DNA of 19,958 nt from CAYJAD01 sp964369995 (GCA_964369995.1 CAYJHH010000046.1:1-19958), one strand, 5' to 3'. Counted from the first letter of the stretch, positions 6,540-13,997 are shown. Notes: a model not told the origin generated them from the letters alone. Numbers and translations are program-made.

Positions 6540-7667
6540 ATGTCAATAAAGAAAAAAATGGCGGGGGCTTTAGTCTGTGCTCTCATGCTAGGTAGCGTAG
6601 GTTGTAGTTATAATCAAACAACCAAAAACGTTTGGAAAGATACCAAAAGTTTTTGGTACAGCAATGTAAACGTGCCGGCCACCGTAGATTATGACGATAC
6701 GGGTTCTTTAGATGAATATGAAGAAAAGCTTTCCTTAAGTATGGTGGGCATCGACACTCAGCTCACTGCTTTGGAAAAAATCATGTCCAATGCGGATAAG
6801 CCACCAACGCAAGAATCTATTGGCATGCTATTTTCGCGCTTTCCTTGGCTTTCGGGCTTAAGTGGTATTAAATCAGACGGCACCTTGCTAGGTCAGGTTC
6901 CTGGACCACCTATTAAAGCTTTAGATTTTTACCCCATTCTTGAAGAAGATAGCAAACAAAGCAATCGTGCTTTGCGTGGCTATGTGCAAGATACTGCCAT
7001 GGGGCCAGAAGTGTTCTTTGCTGCGCCTTTATATGATGCGCACTCCTTCCTTGGTGTGGTGACTGTGTATTTTGATATGCGCGCTTTGTTGTCGTATTCT
7101 GCCACTCCTGAAGAGCTCATTATTCTTGCTCCCAATGCTTTGTTGTGGGCAGGTAAGTATAATTTTGCCAGCACCCCCATGGCCGGCGTGCCTTGGGATA
7201 CCCTTGTGCTTGAAAAAACTTCCGGCACAGCTAGCAATGAAGCAGGTACTTTTTACTGGACAGTACGCTATATAGGTAATGTGCCTCTTATCTTTGCTGT
7301 GGCAGCTGAAGGTACTTTTGGAGAAACAGAAAATCCGCGCACTGGCCCCACCAGTGAAGGGCCATTCCCTGAGCCTAAAGCATTGAAAATGCCTCCTGAG
7401 CCAGAATTAGAGCCTATTCCTGCGGCTAAGCCCAAGCCCAAGCCACAGCGCCGTGTGCAAAGACAGCCTCTACCAGAGCCCTTTACACCGCCGCCTGCTG
7501 AGCCAGTGGAACAAGTGCGCATGCCTTCGCCTTTTGGTAAGAGAAGTGCTCCTGAGGCTTCTACAGATGCGCCAGTGGAAGCTCCCACTGAAACTCCAGC
7601 TGAAACGCCAGTGGAAACACCAGCTGAAGCGCCAGTATCTCGCCCAAGCCCCATTGGGCCTAAATAG
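6540..7667 (+). CDS. Lipoprotein with Cache-like periplasmic domain and Pro-rich tail
   Basis: A 375-residue predicted lipoprotein. A KKK-start signal peptide leads to SVGC with the lipidated Cys at 22, a slightly unusual lipobox with Ser at -3. Residues about 55-260 look like a Cache/PAS-type periplasmic sensor fold: a long helix (SLDEYEEKLSLSMVGIDTQL), FPWLSGLSGIKSDGTLLG, then GPEVFFAAPLYDAHSFLGV and VTVYFDMRALL. In known families this fold usually sits in front of a membrane helix and a signalling domain; none is present here. Residues about 262-375 are Pro/Glu/Lys-rich, ending in degenerate TPAE/TPVE repeats. The ribosome-binding site is AAAGGA before ATG 6540. The role is unknown; the Cache call is by pattern only. 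Confidence 0.75.
   Translation: MSIKKKMAGALVCALMLGSVGCSYNQTTKNVWKDTKSFWYSNVNVPATVDYDDTGSLDEYEEKLSLSMVGIDTQLTALEKIMSNADKPPTQESIGMLFSRFPWLSGLSGIKSDGTLLGQVPGPPIKALDFYPILEEDSKQSNRALRGYVQDTAMGPEVFFAAPLYDAHSFLGVVTVYFDMRALLSYSATPEELIILAPNALLWAGKYNFASTPMAGVPWDTLVLEKTSGTASNEAGTFYWTVRYIGNVPLIFAVAAEGTFGETENPRTGPTSEGPFPEPKALKMPPEPELEPIPAAKPKPKPQRRVQRQPLPEPFTPPPAEPVEQVRMPSPFGKRSAPEASTDAPVEAPTETPAETPVETPAEAPVSRPSPIGPK
7566..7640 (+). repeat. Short tandem repeats coding for a Pro/Glu/Thr tail
   Basis: Degenerate 12-base units of the type (G/A)AAACNCCAGC/TG encode APVE-APTE-TPAE-TPVE-TPAE-APV near the end of the lipoprotein. Copy number in such tracts tends to vary between strains; here the tract is in frame and would act as an extended spacer. 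Confidence 0.6.
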
Positions 7668-7713
7668 CGTTTTATCAAGGTTTCATACGTAGTCATAAGC
7701 CTAGATAAAAGCA

Positions 7714-7803
7714 CATCCCTTGCGGATGCTATGTGAACATTATAAGACAAAAGTCTTATGCAAATATGAAGAGGGGCAAGGCGTATGCTTTGCCCCTTAT
7801 TTT
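7714..7803 (+). promoter_or_regulatory. Structured fbp leader with pre-gene terminator (possible attenuator)
   Basis: Three hairpins lie in tandem. H1 pairs CATCC (7714-7718) with GGATG (7724-7728) around loop CTTGC. H2 pairs ATAAGAC (7742-7748) with GTCTTAT (7753-7759) around AAAA. H3 is a terminator: AGGGGCAAGGC (7772-7782) pairs with GCTTTGCCCCT (7787-7797) around GTAT with one G-U pair, followed by TTATTTT. H3 ends only 23 bases before the fbp ATG, leaving no room for a promoter after it. CCTTGC (7718-7723) can pair with GCAAGG (7776-7781), which would open H3. Attenuation is inferred from this layout; H3 could instead simply end the lipoprotein transcript. Confidence 0.5.
7772..7803 (+). 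terminator. Intrinsic terminator between lipoprotein gene and fbp
   Basis: An 11-bp GC-rich stem with one G-U pair and a 4-base loop, followed by TTATTTT. It is among the strongest terminators in the window and the third hairpin of the fbp leader. Confidence 0.8.
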
Positions 7804-7820
7804 AGACAAATAGAGGAAGT

Positions 7821-8837
7821 ATGCCAGAAATTACCGTTACAGAACATGTGCTGTTGCATCAAAAGCGTAGCCCCTATGCCACCGGTCAATTTACAGCCTT
7901 GTTATATGATCTCATTTTATCGGGTAAGATTATTTCACGTCGTGTGGCCAAAGCCGGCCTGTTGGATATTCTTGGCGGCACGGGTGAAGTGAATGTTCAA
8001 GGAGAACAAACACAAAAATTGGACGAAATTGCCAATAATGTTCTCATTTACCGCATGCAACGCTGTGGCAACCTGTGTGCCATGGGCTCTGAAGAAGTGG
8101 AAGAACTTATTGGTATTCCGGATGAATTCCCTCATGGTGACTATATCCTTATGTTTGACCCCTTGGATGGTTCGTCCAATATTGACGTAAATATTAACGT
8201 GGGTACCATTTTTTCCATTTTGCGCAGGGCCAAGGGCAATACCGGAGAAGCCACCATGGAAGAAGTGTTGCAACCAGGCACACAGCAAGTGGCGGCAGGC
8301 TATATTTTGTACGGGCCTTCCACCATGCTGATTTTGTCCACGGGGCAAGGCGTGCATGGTTTTACACTGGATCCTGGTGTGGGTGAGTTCTTGCTTTCAC
8401 ATCCTAATATTACCATGCCAAGGCGCGGGAAAGTGTATTCTGTGAACGAAGCCTATTGGCATTATTGGGATGACGCTGCCAAAAAAAGTGTGGATTGGTT
8501 TAAAAACCCTGAGGCAGAGCATGGGGCCAAATATTCGGCGCGCTATGTGGGCTCCTTGGTGGCAGATTTTCACCGTACCTTATTACAAGGTGGCATTTAT
8601 ATGTATCCTGGCGATTGCAGAAAACCTGAAGGTAAATTGCGCCTTATGTATGAAGCAGCGCCACTGGCCTTCTTGGTGGAGCAAGCCGGCGGTAAGGCTA
8701 CCAATGGTTCAGAACGCATTTTAGAAATAACGCCCAAGTCCATTCACCAGCGCACGCCTTTATTCATAGGCTCTGCGGCTGAGGTGGATGATGTCAGTGC
8801 ATTTTATGATGAAATGTATGGAAACTTGTTACTGTAA
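7821..8837 (+). CDS. fbp: Fructose-1,6-bisphosphatase, class I
   Basis: This cytosolic enzyme hydrolyses fructose 1,6-bisphosphate to fructose 6-phosphate, the committed step of gluconeogenesis. The 338-residue length matches class I enzymes. Metal and phosphate sites are present: SEEVEE (90-95), the diagnostic FDPLDGSSNID (112-122), GPSTML (165-170), RYVGSLVADFHR (241-252), and KLRLMYEAAPLAFLVEQAGG (272-291) with metal-ligand E278. ATG 7821 follows AGAGGAAG. A terminator sits just before the gene, so its expression may be controlled by read-through. tsaD follows 15 bases after the stop and is probably co-transcribed. Confidence 0.97.
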   Translation: MPEITVTEHVLLHQKRSPYATGQFTALLYDLILSGKIISRRVAKAGLLDILGGTGEVNVQGEQTQKLDEIANNVLIYRMQRCGNLCAMGSEEVEELIGIPDEFPHGDYILMFDPLDGSSNIDVNINVGTIFSILRRAKGNTGEATMEEVLQPGTQQVAAGYILYGPSTMLILSTGQGVHGFTLDPGVGEFLLSHPNITMPRRGKVYSVNEAYWHYWDDAAKKSVDWFKNPEAEHGAKYSARYVGSLVADFHRTLLQGGIYMYPGDCRKPEGKLRLMYEAAPLAFLVEQAGGKATNGSERILEITPKSIHQRTPLFIGSAAEVDDVSAFYDEMYGNLLL

Positions 8838-8852
8838 GGACTGAGGCTTTTT

Positions 8853-9926
8853 GTGATTTGTCTTGGTATTGAAAGTTCGTGCGATGAAACGGCATTGGCC
8901 CTTGTGCAAGATGGCGTTTTACTTGCTTCGGTGCTAGCCACCCAAGTGGAGATGCACGCACTTTTTGGCGGAGTTGTGCCTGAGTTGGCCTCGCGTGAGC
9001 ATTACAGATATATGGGGCCTCTTTATGATGCTTTGCTGCAAAAGGCAGGCATAGAAGGGCAACAGGTGGATGTGTACGCCGTTTCCAGAGGGCCAGGCCT
9101 TTTGGGCGCCTTGCTGGTAGGCGTGGGCTTTGCCAAAGGATTGGCCTTGGCCTACCAAAAGCCTGTGATGGGTATTAACCACTTACATGCACATTTATTG
9201 GCCGCTGGGCTGGAGCAAGAGTTGTGTTTTCCTGCTTTGGGTGTGCTTGTTTCTGGTGGGCATACGCATTTATACAAAATGGAAAGCGCATCTTCTTTTA
9301 CGGTGCTTGGGCGAACCCTTGACGATGCCGCCGGTGAAGCTTTTGATAAAGTGGGTAAGGTGCTAGGTTTGGCCTATCCAGCCGGACGCGCTTTTGACGC
9401 TTTGTCTCAGCGTGGTACGGTGGCAAAAAAGGGTAAGGCGCTTTTTCCTCGCCCGTATATGGATAATGATAATTTAGATTTTTCTTTTAGCGGGTTAAAA
9501 ACATCTGCTACATTATATATTTCAAAGCATCCTGAAGTGTTGCAAGCTTATAATCATATGGATGAAGCGCCAGAGGCTTTGTGTAATATGTGCGCGGCAT
9601 TTACTGAGGCAGTGGTGGATACGTTATGCCTTAAAACCGAAAGAGCTTTGGCTTTGCATGGGGATGTGCGCAGCCTTATTTTAGCCGGTGGCGTGGCGGC
9701 CAATTCGCATTTGCGCGCTAAAATGCACAGTCTTGCCACAGCGCATGGCCTTGAATTTATGGTGCCTTCGCCGGCATTATGTACAGATAATGCCGCCATG
9801 GTGGCCTATGCAGGTTGGCTGTATGCACAGCAAGGCCTTGCTCATGATTTGGATTTTGAAGCTCTTGCCCGCGGGCAGGTTATTCCGGAAGATTGGGTGC
9901 ATAGTTCAAGCTTACAAGGGGCGTAA
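8853..9926 (+). CDS. tsaD: tRNA N6-adenosine threonylcarbamoyltransferase
   Basis: TsaD, with TsaB and TsaE, transfers threonylcarbamoyl to A37 of ANN-decoding tRNAs (t6A). The 357-residue protein starts at a GTG with GAGG six bases upstream, giving MICLGIESSCDETALA, the canonical N-terminus. Metal ligands H110 and H114 are in NHLHAH and D312 is in CTDNAAM. SGGHT (134-138), DDAAGEAFDKVGK (157-169) and GGVAAN (279-284) complete the ASKHA-fold signature. Neither tsaB nor tsaE is in the window. It lies 15 bases after fbp; the trxA promoter begins 37 bases after its stop. Confidence 0.97.
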   Translation: MICLGIESSCDETALALVQDGVLLASVLATQVEMHALFGGVVPELASREHYRYMGPLYDALLQKAGIEGQQVDVYAVSRGPGLLGALLVGVGFAKGLALAYQKPVMGINHLHAHLLAAGLEQELCFPALGVLVSGGHTHLYKMESASSFTVLGRTLDDAAGEAFDKVGKVLGLAYPAGRAFDALSQRGTVAKKGKALFPRPYMDNDNLDFSFSGLKTSATLYISKHPEVLQAYNHMDEAPEALCNMCAAFTEAVVDTLCLKTERALALHGDVRSLILAGGVAANSHLRAKMHSLATAHGLEFMVPSPALCTDNAAMVAYAGWLYAQQGLAHDLDFEALARGQVIPEDWVHSSSLQGA

Positions 9927-9963
9927 TAGCTTTTTGGCTAAGGCTAAAAGACGCCCAGAGGGC

Positions 9964-9992
9964 TTGACAGTATGAGGTTTGAAAATTACAGT
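9964..9992 (+). promoter_or_regulatory. Sigma70-type promoter of trxA-trxB-bamD
   Basis: A perfect TTGACA (9964-9969) is separated by 17 bases from TACAGT (9987-9992), a four-of-six -10 match. Transcription would start near 10000, giving a leader of about 60 bases before the trxA ATG. Confidence 0.7.
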
Positions 9993-10062
9993 AAAGGCCT
10001 AAATGGGTTTTGCTTGTAATTACTTTTTTATAGAACTGTTACTACAATAAGGAGTGCCCCTT

Positions 10063-10386
10063 ATGGCTACGCAAATTACCGATGCTACCTTTAATGACAG
10101 CGTATTAAAATCTGATATTCCAGTACTTTTGGACTTTTGGGCTCCTTGGTGCGGGCCTTGCCGCGCTGTGGGTCCCATTGTGGATGAACTTGCCACAGAG
10201 TATGAAGGCAAAGTACTTGTAGCGAAGATGAATGTGGATGAAAATCCCAACACACCATCAAAATTTGGTATTCGTGCCATTCCTACCTTGATTATTTTCA
10301 AGGGCGGCGAAGTGGTAGAGCAAGTAACCGGCGCTGTGACTAAAGAAGTGCTGAAAGAAAAATTAGACACAAAGGCGCTTGCATGA
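10063..10386 (+). CDS. trxA: Thioredoxin
   Basis: A 107-residue cytosolic thioredoxin that reduces protein disulfides. The active site FWAPWCGPCR has the redox pair C30/C33 and the classical WCGPC; the cis-Pro segment is IRAIPTLIIF, followed by GGEVVEQVTGA. I chose ATG 10063 because AAGGAG at 10049-10054 lies eight bases upstream; an in-frame GTG at 10054 overlaps that site. The stop overlaps the trxB start by four bases (ATGA), so thioredoxin and its reductase are translationally coupled. The operon has its own promoter at 9964-9992. Confidence 0.97.
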   Translation: MATQITDATFNDSVLKSDIPVLLDFWAPWCGPCRAVGPIVDELATEYEGKVLVAKMNVDENPNTPSKFGIRAIPTLIIFKGGEVVEQVTGAVTKEVLKEKLDTKALA

Positions 10387-11312
10387 TTTATGACGCCATA
10401 ATTGTGGGGACAGGGCCTGCAGGTATCACTGCGGCTTTGTATATGGTGCGCTCTGGGTGCACCGTGGCTTTGGTAGAAAAGCTCACCCCTGGCGGGCAAG
10501 TGTTGGCCACTGAGTCCATTGAAAATTATCCCGGTTTTCCCAAAGGAATTAAGGGATATGAATTGGCCGATGCCTTTGCTGCGCACTTGGATGATCTAAA
10601 GCTTGATCGCTTTACCGAATCGGTGAATGAGATGGAGCTTAGCCCTGAAGGTAAGGGTACGCATAAAGTGCTTGTGGGTAAAAATTGGCTGGAAACACGC
10701 TCCATTATAGTGTGCTCCGGCGCCATGCACAGGCACCTTGGCGTAGAAAATGAAATGAAGCTCAATGGACATGGTGTGTCTTATTGCGCCATTTGTGATG
10801 GCAATTTCTATCGTGGCCTAGATGTGGCTGTGGTGGGCGGCGGTAATACAGCGCTGGAAGAAGCGTTGTACCTTTCCAAAATTGCGAAAAAGGTTCACCT
10901 TATCCATAGAAGGGAAGAATTCCGCGGAGCCAAGGTTTATTTGGATCGTTTGGAAGCTGCTGAAAACGTGGAAATCATACGCAATACCGTGGTTTCTGCC
11001 ATTCATGGTGAAACAGCCTTAACGGGGCTGACCCTTGAAAGCGTGAAAGATGGCAAGAAAACACAGCTCACCGTGGATGGATTCTTTGTTTTCGTGGGTA
11101 TTAATCCCCAAGTGGACTTTTTACCAGCCATGGTAAAAACAGACGAAAGCGGTTTCATTTATACTGATACGGAAATGCGTACCAATGTACCCGGTGTTTT
11201 TGCTGCCGGGGATATTCGCTCAAAACTTTGTAGGCAGGTAAGTACGGCTGTGGGCGATGGTGCCACCGCTGCACAGGCTGCTTTCCTTTATGTGGAAGAA
11301 CACGATGCATAA
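10383..11312 (+). CDS. trxB: Thioredoxin-disulfide reductase
   Basis: A 309-residue FAD enzyme that passes electrons from NAD(P)H to thioredoxin. The N-terminal FAD site is IIVGTGPAGITAALY (6-20). The redox-active pair is C135/C138 in CAICDG, and the nucleotide site is VGGGNTALEEA (151-161). HRREEFR at 175-181 is the pattern associated with NADPH preference. FAAGDIR near the C-terminus contacts FAD. The ATG overlaps the trxA stop by four bases, and the last eight bases overlap bamD. Length and motifs are typical of low-molecular-weight bacterial reductases. Confidence 0.97.
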   Translation: MIYDAIIVGTGPAGITAALYMVRSGCTVALVEKLTPGGQVLATESIENYPGFPKGIKGYELADAFAAHLDDLKLDRFTESVNEMELSPEGKGTHKVLVGKNWLETRSIIVCSGAMHRHLGVENEMKLNGHGVSYCAICDGNFYRGLDVAVVGGGNTALEEALYLSKIAKKVHLIHRREEFRGAKVYLDRLEAAENVEIIRNTVVSAIHGETALTGLTLESVKDGKKTQLTVDGFFVFVGINPQVDFLPAMVKTDESGFIYTDTEMRTNVPGVFAAGDIRSKLCRQVSTAVGDGATAAQAAFLYVEEHDA

Positions 11313-12036
11313 AAAATCTTTGCACATACTTTGTGCTTTTGTGGCTATGGTTTGGCTATCTGGTTGTGGAATTATTGACCATTTTTATTTGCCACCTCCT
11401 GAAGATACTGCCCAAGAACTTTTTGAAACTGCCAATGATTTTATGGCAGAAAAAGATTATTTGGCGGCTGCAGAGCGGTATAATAGATTGCGTGATGATT
11501 ACCCCTTTAGCCCCTATACTTTGCAGGCGGAGCTTTCCTTAGGGGATGCGTATTTCCTTGATGGAGAGTATGGTGCGGCTGTGGAAGCGTATAAAGATTT
11601 TGAATCTTTGCATCCGCGTCATGAGTCCATTCCTTATGTGCTGTATCAAATTGGTGCCGCACGTTTGAAAGGCTTTATTTCCATTGATAGACCTACCAAT
11701 GAGCTGCAAGAAGGTTATGAATATTTTGATCGTCTTGTACAAAGCTATCCCGGTACGGAATATGCCCAAACAGCTCCAGCACATATGAAAGAAATTCGCA
11801 AGCTTATGGCTGAGCACGAAGTATATGTAGGAGATGTTTACTTTAACATGGAGCAATATGGCCCAGCATGGCGCCGCTTCAGTTACGTAGTTGAAAACTT
11901 TAAAGACGTACCTGATGTTGCTGAACATGCCCACAAAAAGAGCCTTGCGGCGTATCATGAATACAGCAAGGACGAAAACCAAGAAAAGCGCGAACAGCGT
12001 GAAGGTTCTTGGAAAGATTGGTTCCAATGGCTCTAA
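11305..12036 (+). CDS. bamD: Outer-membrane assembly lipoprotein BamD
   Basis: A 243-residue lipoprotein of the BAM complex, which inserts beta-barrel proteins into the outer membrane. The signal peptide ends in the lipobox LSGC with the lipidated Cys at 21. The mature part is a run of TPR-like helical pairs, including AQELFETANDFMAEKDYLAA, LSLGDAYFLDGEYGAAVEAY and VGDVYFNMEQYGPAWRRFSY, as in BamD/ComL. I start at ATG 11305, which has GGAAG seven bases upstream and gives a proper signal peptide; it overlaps the trxB end by eight bases. An upstream in-frame start would put extra residues before the signal peptide. The C-terminus ends in a charged tail and a strong terminator follows at 12055. 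Confidence 0.93.
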   Translation: MHKKSLHILCAFVAMVWLSGCGIIDHFYLPPPEDTAQELFETANDFMAEKDYLAAAERYNRLRDDYPFSPYTLQAELSLGDAYFLDGEYGAAVEAYKDFESLHPRHESIPYVLYQIGAARLKGFISIDRPTNELQEGYEYFDRLVQSYPGTEYAQTAPAHMKEIRKLMAEHEVYVGDVYFNMEQYGPAWRRFSYVVENFKDVPDVAEHAHKKSLAAYHEYSKDENQEKREQREGSWKDWFQWL

Positions 12037-12054
12037 GCTAAGTTATGAAATGTT

Positions 12055-12092
12055 AAATCCCGCCTTGTTTGCACAGGGCGGGATTTTTTTTT
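12055..12092 (+). terminator. Strong intrinsic terminator of trxA-trxB-bamD
   Basis: AAATCCCGCC (12055-12064) pairs with GGCGGGATTT (12077-12086). The stem extends inward to about 14 pairs (one G-U) around a 4-base loop and is followed by T through 12092. It lies 18 bases after the bamD stop. Confidence 0.92.
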
Positions 12093-12135
12093 ACTTGGGT
12101 GAAAGCGTAAGAATTTGAAGATGCAAAAGCGGTGT

Positions 12136-12196
12136 TCGTTTAAGGTAAACGAGAATACAAGAGCGTATTTGAATACGTTACTCATGGCTCTTTTTT
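12136..12196 (+). terminator. Secondary hairpin cluster between convergent genes
   Basis: TCGTTTA (12136-12142) and TAAACGA (12146-12152) form a perfect 7-bp stem. Further on, AAGAGC (12159-12164) pairs with GCTCTT (12187-12192), enclosing the small stem GTATT/AATAC, and is followed by six T at 12191-12196. The second hairpin may back up the bamD terminator. I see no good terminator for the leftward ACR3-like gene; on that strand these hairpins lack a T-run. Confidence 0.4.
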
Positions 12197-12216
12197 AGTA
12201 AATACAGAAAGGAACC

Positions 12217-13158
12217 TTAGATTTTTTTCTCTCTTAATAGGCTAGAAACAAGGGAAAGAATGGGCAGCTCTATGAGCGGCCCAATAATCAAAGCCAAGGA
12301 AATAAGAGGCGCATTGGGAAAAGTAGAAACGGCAATGGCTAAGGCTAAAGGTGAATTTCGAGCCAAGGTGGTCATGTGTAAGGCGTTCGTATCGTATCTG
12401 GAAAAATGCAATGCCTTGCCCAATATTTTTACCATGAAAAAAGTTATGCTAAAAAAGCATACTAAGGGGATAAATAATTTTAAAAGCAATAAAGAGTTAT
12501 CTAGCAAATTTTTACTTTCAGACGCGAACATAATTACCACGGCGGCGCAAAGAAAGATAAGCTGTAAAAGATCACCTTTATCTGATACGAAATCTCGTAA
12601 GTTATAGGTATCTAATATAAAATACCTAGTGAGCATGGCGGCCATAAAGGGGATGCATAAAACAAAAATAACACTTTTGCTCAAAGCATACATATCCATA
12701 TTTGCCGAGTTTCCTAAGAAAATAAGCAGATAAAGAGGCAGTAAAGCCACTTGTAAAATTAGATTTATGGGCAGTAGAGACATATTCATTTCCACATTGC
12801 CATGGCTTAATTTGGTGAAAACTAAATACCAATCGGTGCACGGTGTGACCAAGAGCATAAGCAGGCCTATGCGTATTTCAATATTGTTTTCAAAAAATAG
12901 TAAACCCAATAGATATGCGGTGATGGGTGTTATGACAAAATTAACAAATACGCTTGTGCTGATATATTTTGCATGAAGGATAGATTTTTTTAATTGACTT
13001 AAGTTTATGGATAAAAATAAAATATACAGCAGTAACATTAAAAACGCTTCTACTAAGCTTGAAGAAGTATTGCCCATGTCAGTAAAGCTTCCAAGGCTCA
13101 CACCCACGAGGGCAGACAATATAATGATGATGGGTTGCAAGCGGGCAATGTTGTTCAT
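12217..13158 (-). CDS. ACR3-like permease (arsenite / bile acid:sodium symporter superfamily)
   Basis: A 313-residue inner-membrane protein with about ten hydrophobic segments. The segment LVTPCTDWYLVFTKLSHGN (103-121), NLILQVALLPLYLLIF, ARNSPLALAIAV and GPLIELPIL identify the ACR3-like branch (COG0798-type). C107 in TPCTDW and E297 in GPLIELP match the conserved Cys and Glu needed for arsenite export in studied ACR3 proteins, so metalloid efflux is a fair guess. No arsR or arsC is nearby; the upstream neighbour is a GntR/FCD regulator, which leaves organic-anion transport open. The ribosome-binding site AAGGA lies five bases after-spacer from the ATG. Codon third positions are clearly AT-richer than in neighbours, a possible sign of transfer or relaxed composition of a membrane gene. 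Confidence 0.82.
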   Translation of the reverse strand: MNNIARLQPIIIILSALVGVSLGSFTDMGNTSSSLVEAFLMLLLYILFLSINLSQLKKSILHAKYISTSVFVNFVITPITAYLLGLLFFENNIEIRIGLLMLLVTPCTDWYLVFTKLSHGNVEMNMSLLPINLILQVALLPLYLLIFLGNSANMDMYALSKSVIFVLCIPFMAAMLTRYFILDTYNLRDFVSDKGDLLQLIFLCAAVVIMFASESKNLLDNSLLLLKLFIPLVCFFSITFFMVKILGKALHFSRYDTNALHMTTLARNSPLALAIAVSTFPNAPLISLALIIGPLIELPILSLVSSLLREKKI

Positions 13159-13175
13159 GGAAGATCCTTAAAAGC

Positions 13176-13218
13176 GCAGGCCTCTGCCTGCAAAAGCATG
13201 GGCTGTTACAGGCAGAGG
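13176..13218 (-). promoter_or_regulatory. Intercistronic hairpin between gntR and the permease gene
   Basis: CCTCTGCCTG (13181-13190) is the exact reverse complement of CAGGCAGAGG (13209-13218), a 10-bp stem with an 18-base loop. GCAGGC (13176-13181) can instead pair with GCCTGC (13186-13191) around CTCT. The two structures exclude each other. In the leftward transcript they lie between the gntR stop and the permease ribosome-binding site. No T-run follows directly, so the role may be attenuation, mRNA processing or stability. Confidence 0.55.
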
Positions 13219-13231
13219 TGTATAAAAGAGG

Positions 13232-13876
13232 CTATTTGGCGTCTAAATTACTAAAAATGGTTTCTTTGGCGTGATTAATATGTTCTTGCATGGCAAGGCT
13301 GGCACCTTCGGCATCGCCTTTTTCAATATTTTCCACAATACGTATATGATCTGTGTCAGACCATGCGGCTTCATCGTGGGTAATGGTGGGGCGTAAAAGG
13401 CGCTCTACCACGCCATCAAGCTCTGTTAGAAGCTGGGCCAGCAATGGGGAGTGTGCAGCTTCGCGCAAAATACCATGAAAAGCTTCATTAAGCTCCACTA
13501 GGGCGGTGATATCGTCTTTGGAAGTGGCGCCAAATTGGTTTAAATTGTCCCGCAGTGCTTTTTTTTGTTCTGGTGTGCTACGCATGGCAGCAAGGGAGGT
13601 GGCGTAGGATTCTAACATGGCACGAATGGCAATGGCATCTTCAATTTCTGTGCGTTTTAGGGTACGCAAAATATAACCACCGGTGCGTCTTTTTTCCAAT
13701 AAACCTTCTTGGGCTAAACGATGTAGGGCTTCACGTAAAGGCGTGCGGCTTATGCCTAAATCTGAGGCAATGCGATCTTCTACGAGACGCTCTCCTTCGG
13801 TAAACTGTCCGTCCAGAACCATTTTTCGAATAAGATAGGTGGCTTCTTGTCCCAAAGAACTCTTTTTAAGTTGCAT
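13232..13876 (-). CDS. GntR-family transcriptional regulator, FCD (FadR) subfamily
   Basis: A 214-residue DNA-binding regulator. The N-terminal winged helix-turn-helix (about 5-71) includes RIASDLGISRTPLREALHRLAQEGLLEKRRTGGYILR in two parts, typical of GntR. The all-helical FCD ligand domain (about 78-208) has the metal/ligand residues N130 and H134 in ELNEAFHGIL, H177 in DHIRI and H199 in QEHINHAKE; the first position is Asn where many relatives have Asp. FCD regulators usually sense small carboxylates and often control an adjacent transporter, so the downstream permease (73-base gap, same strand) is a likely target. GGGAGG precedes the ATG. A promoter and GTAT/ATAC palindromes upstream suggest autoregulation. 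Confidence 0.92.
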   Translation of the reverse strand: MQLKKSSLGQEATYLIRKMVLDGQFTEGERLVEDRIASDLGISRTPLREALHRLAQEGLLEKRRTGGYILRTLKRTEIEDAIAIRAMLESYATSLAAMRSTPEQKKALRDNLNQFGATSKDDITALVELNEAFHGILREAAHSPLLAQLLTELDGVVERLLRPTITHDEAAWSDTDHIRIVENIEKGDAEGASLAMQEHINHAKETIFSNLDAK

Positions 13877-13900
13877 TTTTACCTCCCATAATGTGATGCC

Positions 13901-13918
13901 GTATTTTGCATACAGTAT
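13901..13918. promoter_or_regulatory. GTAT/ATAC palindromes: candidate GntR operator
   Basis: GTAT-TTTGC-ATAC at 13901-13913 and ATAC-A-GTAT at 13910-13918 share a half-site, giving three GTAT/ATAC halves in a row. They cover the -10 box and start site of the gntR promoter, where an autorepressor would bind. A further GTATAC occurs at 13991-13996. The FadR-type site assignment is inferred. Confidence 0.45.
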
Positions 13919-13941
13919 AAGATATTTGAGAAGAAAGTCTA
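13914..13941 (-). promoter_or_regulatory. Sigma70-type promoter of gntR
   Basis: On the minus strand TAGACT (13941-13936) is followed after 16 bases by TATACT (13919-13914), matching four of six and five of six consensus bases. Transcription would start near 13907, about 30 bases before the ATG. Confidence 0.6.
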
Positions 13942-13997
13942 GAGTTACAAAGAGGAAATTTTTGTTTTTTTATATGTTTTATGAGGATGTGTATACC

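Noticed and set aside
7268..7750. Leftward open frame of 160 residues rich in Gly, Ala, Ser and Val
   Set aside because: It is the antisense shadow of the Pro/Glu repeat region of the lipoprotein; its repeats come from the repeat DNA.
7726..7992. Possible leader peptide or small gene starting before fbp
   Set aside because: It starts within the structured leader and runs out of frame through fbp; there is no ribosome-binding site and no codon run typical of attenuator peptides.
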